Under the pieces are notes generated by a model. It saw nothing but the letters and a program-made list of their open reading frames with translations. It ran no database searches and was not told the origin of the DNA. A stretch of DNA of 64,000 nt from Sandaracinaceae bacterium. GTDB taxonomy: Bacteria > Myxococcota_A > Polyangia > Polyangiales > Sandaracinaceae. Shown piece after piece: positions 59,969 through 64,000 of this stretch; positions within the stretch are counted from its first letter, which is position 1; each line of letters begins with the position of its first letter. The stretch lies in contig JAVJQK010000127.1 in assembly GCA_040218145.1 (NCBI GenBank), forward strand, positions 62,001 through 126,000, given 5' to 3'. Made by a program: the position numbers and the translations under genes.

Positions 59969-60466
59969 GTGCGTCTCTTCGCGGTCGTTCTCTGTGTGAT
60001 CGGCTGCGCCGCGCCGGCGCCCGCCTGCGACGGAGCGGCGTGCCGCCCCGATGGCTGCGCGTGCCTCTTCGACGCGGAGTGTGGCCGCGACTTCGAGTGC
60101 GAGGCGTGCGCGTGCGTGCCGCTCTGCGTCGATCGCGACGGGGACGGCTTCGTGGCCGGGGACGGCTGCTCGGTGGTGACCGACCGCGACTGCGACGACG
60201 ACGACGCGGGGAGCTTCCCCGGCGCGACCGAGACGTGCGGCGACGGGATCGATCAGAACTGCAGGGCAGGCGCCGACGAGCGCGTGGTCTGCGGCGAGTG
60301 CGCGATGATGGGCCCGAGGGAGTGCGGGGTGCGCCGCTGCCGCGGCCTGCAGGACTGCGACGCGGCCGGCTTCTGGGGACCTTGCGTCCCGGTGGTCACT
60401 CCCACGCCCGAGATCTGCGGCAACGACGAAGACGACGACTGCAACGGCGTCATCGACGATTGCTGA
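59969..60466 (+). CDS. MopE-like metal-binding-motif lipoprotein
   Basis: 165 residues from a GTG. Signal ends VVLCVIGC (Cys13). Two putative metal-binding repeats of the MopE kind: DRDGDGFVAGDGC with DRDCDDDDAG and CGDGIDQNC, and near the end EICGNDEDDDCNGVIDDC. In MopE such Cys/Asp segments bind copper; binding here is inferred. Surface-exposed lipoprotein. Convergent with the LTD lipoprotein, 3 bp apart. Confidence 0.8.
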   Translation: MRLFAVVLCVIGCAAPAPACDGAACRPDGCACLFDAECGRDFECEACACVPLCVDRDGDGFVAGDGCSVVTDRDCDDDDAGSFPGATETCGDGIDQNCRAGADERVVCGECAMMGPRECGVRRCRGLQDCDAAGFWGPCVPVVTPTPEICGNDEDDDCNGVIDDC

Positions 60467-60473
60467 GCTTCAG
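60463..60473. terminator. Small hairpin over stops of a convergent pair
   Basis: CTGA-GCT-TCAG contains the TGA of the MopE-like gene and the stop of the convergent lipoprotein gene. Only four base pairs, partly forced by two opposed TGA codons, so weak evidence. Confidence 0.2.
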
Positions 60474-61567
60474 GGGCACTCGGCGCGGGTGCCGAGACCG
60501 GCGAGGTCGGCGGAGCTCACCCACGCCCGCCCCGTCCACTCGGTGGCGGGATCGAAGGGATCGCTCGGGTTGGTGTCGCCCATGGTGAGCCCGCACTGCC
60601 TCGTCAGGACGTGATCGAGCGAGGACGGGGACGTGCCCCACTCGGTGCCCGGGTCCTCACCGACGCGCCCGAAGCTGTCGATCGGCGTCGCGTCCCCGTC
60701 GCAGTGGAGCGCGAGCGCGTCGTCGCCGTTGTGGTTCAGCGAGCCCGTCGTCTGGTCGCAGGAGGTGGAGACGTCGATGGACGTGTTGCAGATCACGTGC
60801 AGCGCGCCGGGCGCGACCGTACCCGTGAGCGGGATGCTCAAGAAGGTGGTGGCGCCGTTCGTGTAGCGCTGGATCTGACAGCGTCCGAGGTCGAAGGGCA
60901 TGCTCCCCAGGTTCTGGATCTCGAGCGCCTTGTTGTTGCCGCTCCCCTCGATGTACTCGGTGAAGAGCAGCTCGGGGGGCGCGAGCCCGGAGTCCGGGAG
61001 GCCCGTGTCGGGGAGGCCGGTGTCGGGCACGCCCGTGTCGGGCACGCCCGTGTCGTCGACGCCCGTGTCCCGCACGCCGGTGTCGCGTACGCCGGTGTCG
61101 ACGATCTCCCCGCCGTCCATGCCCGCGTCCATGCCCCCGTCGACGCCGCCGTCGAGCAGGTCCGGCACGCAGCGGCCGTCCGAGCAGGTCTCTCCCGCGC
61201 CGCACATCACGCCCACGCACGAGCCGGTCAGCGCCACGTCGATCCGTCGCTGCAGGCCCGGGGTGAAGCCGGCGTTCACCCGCCGCTCGACGACGAGGGT
61301 GCCCGCCTTCAGCGCGGTCACGGTGATCGTCACGGCCTCCGACGTGGAGTCCTTGGGCAAGACGGTGAGGCTGTGGGGCCACGCGCCCTGGATCGAGAAG
61401 GTCTGGTCCAGCATCGACCCGGACTCGCCCGCGACCTGAAAGCGCAGCGCGTCCACGTCGTCCGGCACGACCAGATCCGGGGAGGTGACCTCCACGAGGA
61501 GGCTGGTCTCGTCGGCGCAGCCAGCGAGCGCGCCGACCGTGAGCAAAGCGAGGAGGGAGGTACGCAT
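60470..61567 (-). CDS. Lamin-tail-domain lipoprotein with DTG repeats
   Basis: 365 residues from ATG 61567. Signal ends LLTVGALAGC (Cys17). Domain order: Ig-like beta part to about 120, a Cys-rich EGF-like bit (CVGVMCGAGETCSDGRC), a linker of eight DTGxx repeats, and a lamin-tail domain (LLFTEYIEGSGNNKALEIQN onward) to the end. Lamin-tail domains occur in exported bacterial proteins and nucleases; no nuclease is present here. Likely surface protein whose DTG linker spaces the domains. Confidence 0.8.
   Translation of the reverse strand: MRTSLLALLTVGALAGCADETSLLVEVTSPDLVVPDDVDALRFQVAGESGSMLDQTFSIQGAWPHSLTVLPKDSTSEAVTITVTALKAGTLVVERRVNAGFTPGLQRRIDVALTGSCVGVMCGAGETCSDGRCVPDLLDGGVDGGMDAGMDGGEIVDTGVRDTGVRDTGVDDTGVPDTGVPDTGLPDTGLPDSGLAPPELLFTEYIEGSGNNKALEIQNLGSMPFDLGRCQIQRYTNGATTFLSIPLTGTVAPGALHVICNTSIDVSTSCDQTTGSLNHNGDDALALHCDGDATPIDSFGRVGEDPGTEWGTSPSSLDHVLTRQCGLTMGDTNPSDPFDPATEWTGRAWVSSADLAGLGTRAECP
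60984..61101 (-). repeat. 15-bp tandem repeats encoding DTGxP
   Basis: About eight imperfect 15-nt units (GCCCGTGTCGGGCAC-like on the plus strand), coding DTGVR, DTGVD, DTGVP and DTGLP on the minus strand. In-frame, so length can change without breaking the protein. A polymorphic linker is likely. Confidence 0.75.
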
Positions 61568-61700
61568 GCGCGCCCATGCTGGCACAGGTGTGCGCGGATC
61601 GCAGCGCCTCGGGATCGGTCCCGGTGGCGCGCGTGGCTCGCCGGTCACGGAGCGCGATGCACCCTTCAGATCTGCCGGCGCGCGTCGTTTCGGCTCCCCC

Positions 61701-62063
61701 GTGACCCCTCTCGCAGAGCTGGCCGAGTTCCTGGAGCTCGCGCCGTCCTTGGCCGTCCCCTCGGCCTACCGGAGCGAATCGCGTCTGCCCGGGGCGATGG
61801 ACGCGTGGCGCTCGGGCCTCGCCGACGAGCTCGCCGTGATCCAGTCCGTGCTGTTCACGCCGCGGCCGGGCGCCTCGGTGCGCGATCCGATCTTCTCGAT
61901 GATGGCGGTGAACGCGGCGCAGCGGCGCATCCACGACGACGTGGCCATGTACACCGAGCGCTTCGACCAGGAGCCGCTCGGTCGTCGCCTGCGCTTTCTC
62001 GCGCGCTCCGAGCTCGCCTCGAGGGCGGCGCGCTATCTCGTGGACGCGACCCTCGTCGCGTGA
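61701..62063 (+). CDS. Small helical hypothetical protein
   Basis: 120 residues from a GTG. Entirely helical, with LAELAEFLELAPSLAVP and MMAVNAAQRRIHDDVAMYTE. No signal or known motif. The frame is open further upstream but without a natural start. Isolated between a lipoprotein gene in the other direction and a lyase-like gene. Coding is probable, function unknown. Confidence 0.45.
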   Translation: MTPLAELAEFLELAPSLAVPSAYRSESRLPGAMDAWRSGLADELAVIQSVLFTPRPGASVRDPIFSMMAVNAAQRRIHDDVAMYTERFDQEPLGRRLRFLARSELASRAARYLVDATLVA

Positions 62064-62137
62064 GCCGGAGCCTGATCTCGGCTTAACTCTGCGGCGCTGG
62101 CGTGGTCTCCATCATCGGGGCTCGGTAGACGATCCCC

Positions 62138-63061
62138 ATGGCGAATCGACACCTGGCGTGGGCGCTCCTCCTGGTCGCGACCGGTCTGGTCGCCTGCGAA
62201 GGCGGGGCGCTGGAGGACGCCGGGCCCGTCGCCGACGACGGCGGCCGAGGGCCCGTCGACCCGCCCGACGCGGGGCCGCGGCCGGACGACGCCAGCGCGC
62301 GAGACGCCGCGTCGCCCGCGCCGGACGCCTCGCGACCCGACGCGGGGCCGGCCGACGCCGGGGTCGACGCGCCGCCGCTCTTCTCCGACGGCTTCGAGTC
62401 CGGCGACCTCGGCCATTCGGAGAACGGCGTCGAGTGGTGCTGCAACAGCGTGGGCGTCAGCGACGAGCGCGCCCGGAGCGGTCGCTACAGCTTGCGTTTC
62501 TCGTTCGGCCCGGACGGTCCCGGCGAGGACAGCTGGGCCGAGCAGCGCGTCGCGCTGGGGCGCCCGATGACGGACATCTGGGTCTCGTACGCCCTCTACG
62601 TGCCCGCGAACTACGCCCACCGAGACGACAGCCCGAGCAACAACAAGTTCTTCGCGCTCTACCACACGCCCTACTCCCGGTCGGGCTTCTCGATGAACTT
62701 CACGCTGTGGTCGCAGGGCGGTGGTCCCTCGGAGCTGGCCACCACGTACGCCTATGAGCGCGTGTGGGGCGGGCACGTCGCGGCGCGTGCGGACTTCATG
62801 AGCGGGACCGACCCGGGCTGGAAGCAGATCACGATGCACATCGCCGCGGAGTCGGGGCCGGAGGGCCGGGACGGCGTGATCCAGCTCTGGCGGGACGGCG
62901 AGTCGATGATCGACATTCGCGACGCGCGTTCGTGGGGCGGCGAGGGCACGAACTTCTTCGACGAGGCCTACATCCTGGGTTGGTCCAACAGCGGCTTCAC
63001 CGAGCACACGGTGCTCTTCGTGGACGACGTACGAATCTCGGAGACGCCGCTCACGCCCTGA
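62138..63061 (+). CDS. Polysaccharide-lyase-like lipoprotein
   Basis: 307 residues. Signal ends LLVATGLVAC (Cys20), then an Asp/Ala/Pro-rich linker (about 25-78). The rest, from FSDGFESGDLGHSENG, reads as a jelly-roll domain with SGRYSLRFSFG, DIWVSYALYVPANY and GWKQITMHIA, as in heparin-lyase/alginate-lyase-like concanavalin folds. The catalytic residues cannot be fixed by eye, so it may only bind sugar. Surface protein. Confidence 0.65.
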   Translation: MANRHLAWALLLVATGLVACEGGALEDAGPVADDGGRGPVDPPDAGPRPDDASARDAASPAPDASRPDAGPADAGVDAPPLFSDGFESGDLGHSENGVEWCCNSVGVSDERARSGRYSLRFSFGPDGPGEDSWAEQRVALGRPMTDIWVSYALYVPANYAHRDDSPSNNKFFALYHTPYSRSGFSMNFTLWSQGGGPSELATTYAYERVWGGHVAARADFMSGTDPGWKQITMHIAAESGPEGRDGVIQLWRDGESMIDIRDARSWGGEGTNFFDEAYILGWSNSGFTEHTVLFVDDVRISETPLTP

Positions 63062-63242
63062 GCGTCACCCCTCGAGACGGACGTCCGAGGTCGCGGCGCA
63101 GCGCGCCACGTATCGTGCTGTCGCGATCTGACGCGCCCGTGACGGCCGTGCCGTTCATCGCGCCGTCGCGCAGGCCGAGGCCCTGCGCGCGGAGGTTGGC
63201 GCGGCTCTTGTTCCGGATCTCCTCGAGAAGGAGACCGACAGG
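63062..63242. other. Intergenic region before the last gene
   Basis: 181 bp with no gene. An AAGGAG at 63228-63233 lies 9 nt before the next ATG and fits a ribosome-binding site; nothing else is seen. Confidence 0.4.
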
Positions 63243-64000
63243 ATGACTGGAACCATGAATCGAAGCGTCGCACGCGCGCTGAGCGCAGTGCTCGTCGCGT
63301 TCGGGATGACGCTGGCCGGGCCCGCGCTGGCGCAGGAGCGCGCACACGAGCCGCTCTACGTGACGGTGGATATGGGCGTGAGCGGCGCGGTCGCCGATCC
63401 GGTGGAGGACCAGTTCGAGATCGGTGGAGCCGGCGCCGTCGGCATGTACTACGCGCTGATCCCGGAGCTCGCGCTGGGCGGAGAGGTGCTCGGCGGCGCG
63501 CTCGCGGAGGGCCACCGCGTCCCGCAGGATCCCGTCGACCGGGGCGTCGCCGACTTCGGGCTGATGAGCGCGTCGCTGCGCATCTACCCGTTCGCGTCGC
63601 TCATGGCCGCGCACACGGACCACCGCTCGGCCGGCTTCTACCTGCAGGCGTCGCCTGGCGTGGCGCTCTTCGATGGCGAGGTGGTGCCGGGCTACGCGGC
63701 CGCCGCGGGGTACGACATCCCGCTCGGCCCGATCACGATCGGTCCGAAGTTCCGCTTCATGCACTTCATCGAGACGCACGGGCGCTTCGGCGACTCCGAC
63801 CCGCTCATGGTCATGGGCGCGGTCGAGGTGGCGTTCCTCGACGCGCGCGAGCCGGTCGCCGAGCCGGAGCCCTTCGACGCGGCCAACGCGCCGCCCGCGG
63901 AGCTGGACCTCGTGCCCGTCGCGGTGAGCGCGGAGCCGCTGCCTTCGATCGAGATGGGCCCCAACCCGGCGCTGCGCGTCGACCAGCGCGCGTACTTCGA
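63243..64000 (+). CDS. Outer-membrane barrel protein, truncated by window end
   Basis: At least 252 residues; no stop before the window ends. Signal peptide about 1-31 ending GPALA before QERAHEP. Alternating strands follow (VTVDMGVSGAVADP, AVGMYYALIPELALGG, GFYLQASPGVALFD) in an OmpA-N/beta-barrel pattern of about eight strands, then a Pro/Ala-rich linker (AEPEPFDAANAPPAEL). This order suggests an OmpA-like C-terminal domain beyond the edge. ATG 63243 is favoured by AAGGAG; ATG 63255 is possible. Confidence 0.7.
   Translation, partial: MTGTMNRSVARALSAVLVAFGMTLAGPALAQERAHEPLYVTVDMGVSGAVADPVEDQFEIGGAGAVGMYYALIPELALGGEVLGGALAEGHRVPQDPVDRGVADFGLMSASLRIYPFASLMAAHTDHRSAGFYLQASPGVALFDGEVVPGYAAAAGYDIPLGPITIGPKFRFMHFIETHGRFGDSDPLMVMGAVEVAFLDAREPVAEPEPFDAANAPPAELDLVPVAVSAEPLPSIEMGPNPALRVDQRAYF

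Noticed and set aside
1-64000. CRISPR array, tRNA or rRNA genes, transposases
   Set aside because: No regularly spaced short repeats, no cloverleaf with GTTCRA-type arm, no rRNA sequence and no transposase motif were found by reading both strands.

Overview
The window is very GC-rich and reads as the chromosome of a myxobacterium-like delta-proteobacterium (Polyangiales/Sandaracinaceae type). The evidence is the lineage-typical mix: an MglA-type GTPase with the TVPGQ switch, a PATAN/DUF4388 protein, Hanks-type Ser/Thr kinases with extracytoplasmic domains, a PilZ protein, MopE-type Cys/Asp motifs and about nine lipoproteins with Asp/Ala-rich linkers. The assignment is by gene content, not a tree. 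No tRNA, rRNA, CRISPR array, transposase or origin was seen.

Layout. 0-2 kb: edge of a kinase gene (minus), a DsbA-like oxidoreductase and an alpha/beta hydrolase. 1.8-9.7 kb: an accessory region of small orphan proteins: three 'two-TM plus PH-like' membrane proteins, one CdiI-like and one SMI1/KNR4-like putative immunity protein, broken gene ends, a lipoprotein, an 81-bp-period intergenic repeat, and three copies of a short repeat lying just after stop codons. Base composition drops in 7.4-9.5 kb, suggesting acquired DNA. 9.7-13.5 kb (minus): clade-3 catalase, DUF2254 protein and a membrane protein. 13.5-18.4 kb: MglA-like GTPase coupled to a Ser/Thr kinase, divergent from a PATAN protein. 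18.5-21.6 kb: solitary pseudopilin, a triple-HTH protein with a palindrome upstream, and an MBL-fold lipoprotein. 21.7-29.2 kb: an FtsZ outside any dcw cluster, HEAT-like lipoprotein, phosphodiester glycosidase, ABC-F ATPase and M50 protease. 29.2-39.6 kb: a lipoprotein and an overlapping operon of two giant MG2/alpha-2-macroglobulin-like proteins plus a 60-residue lipoprotein. 39.6-43 kb: fhs, a small zinc-ribbon membrane protein and glutathione reductase.

43.5-57.3 kb is the most interesting part: six genes joined by 4- or 14-nt overlaps encoding two tandem DUF4132 (MolR/YehI-like) proteins, a MoxR AAA+ ATPase, DUF5682, a VWA protein with intact MIDAS and a SWIM zinc-finger protein. The order matches the poorly characterised E. 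coli yehI-yehL-yehM-yehP-yehQ genes, but DUF4132 is duplicated. MoxR plus VWA suggests an ATP-driven remodelling or conflict system whose substrate could be handled by the DUF4132, DUF5682 and SWIM parts.

57.3-64 kb: envelope proteins: a phenol-MetA-type beta-barrel, PilZ protein, several lipoproteins (MopE-like, lamin-tail, lyase-like) and an outer-membrane barrel cut by the window end. Several convergent gene pairs here and elsewhere have both stop codons inside one hairpin.
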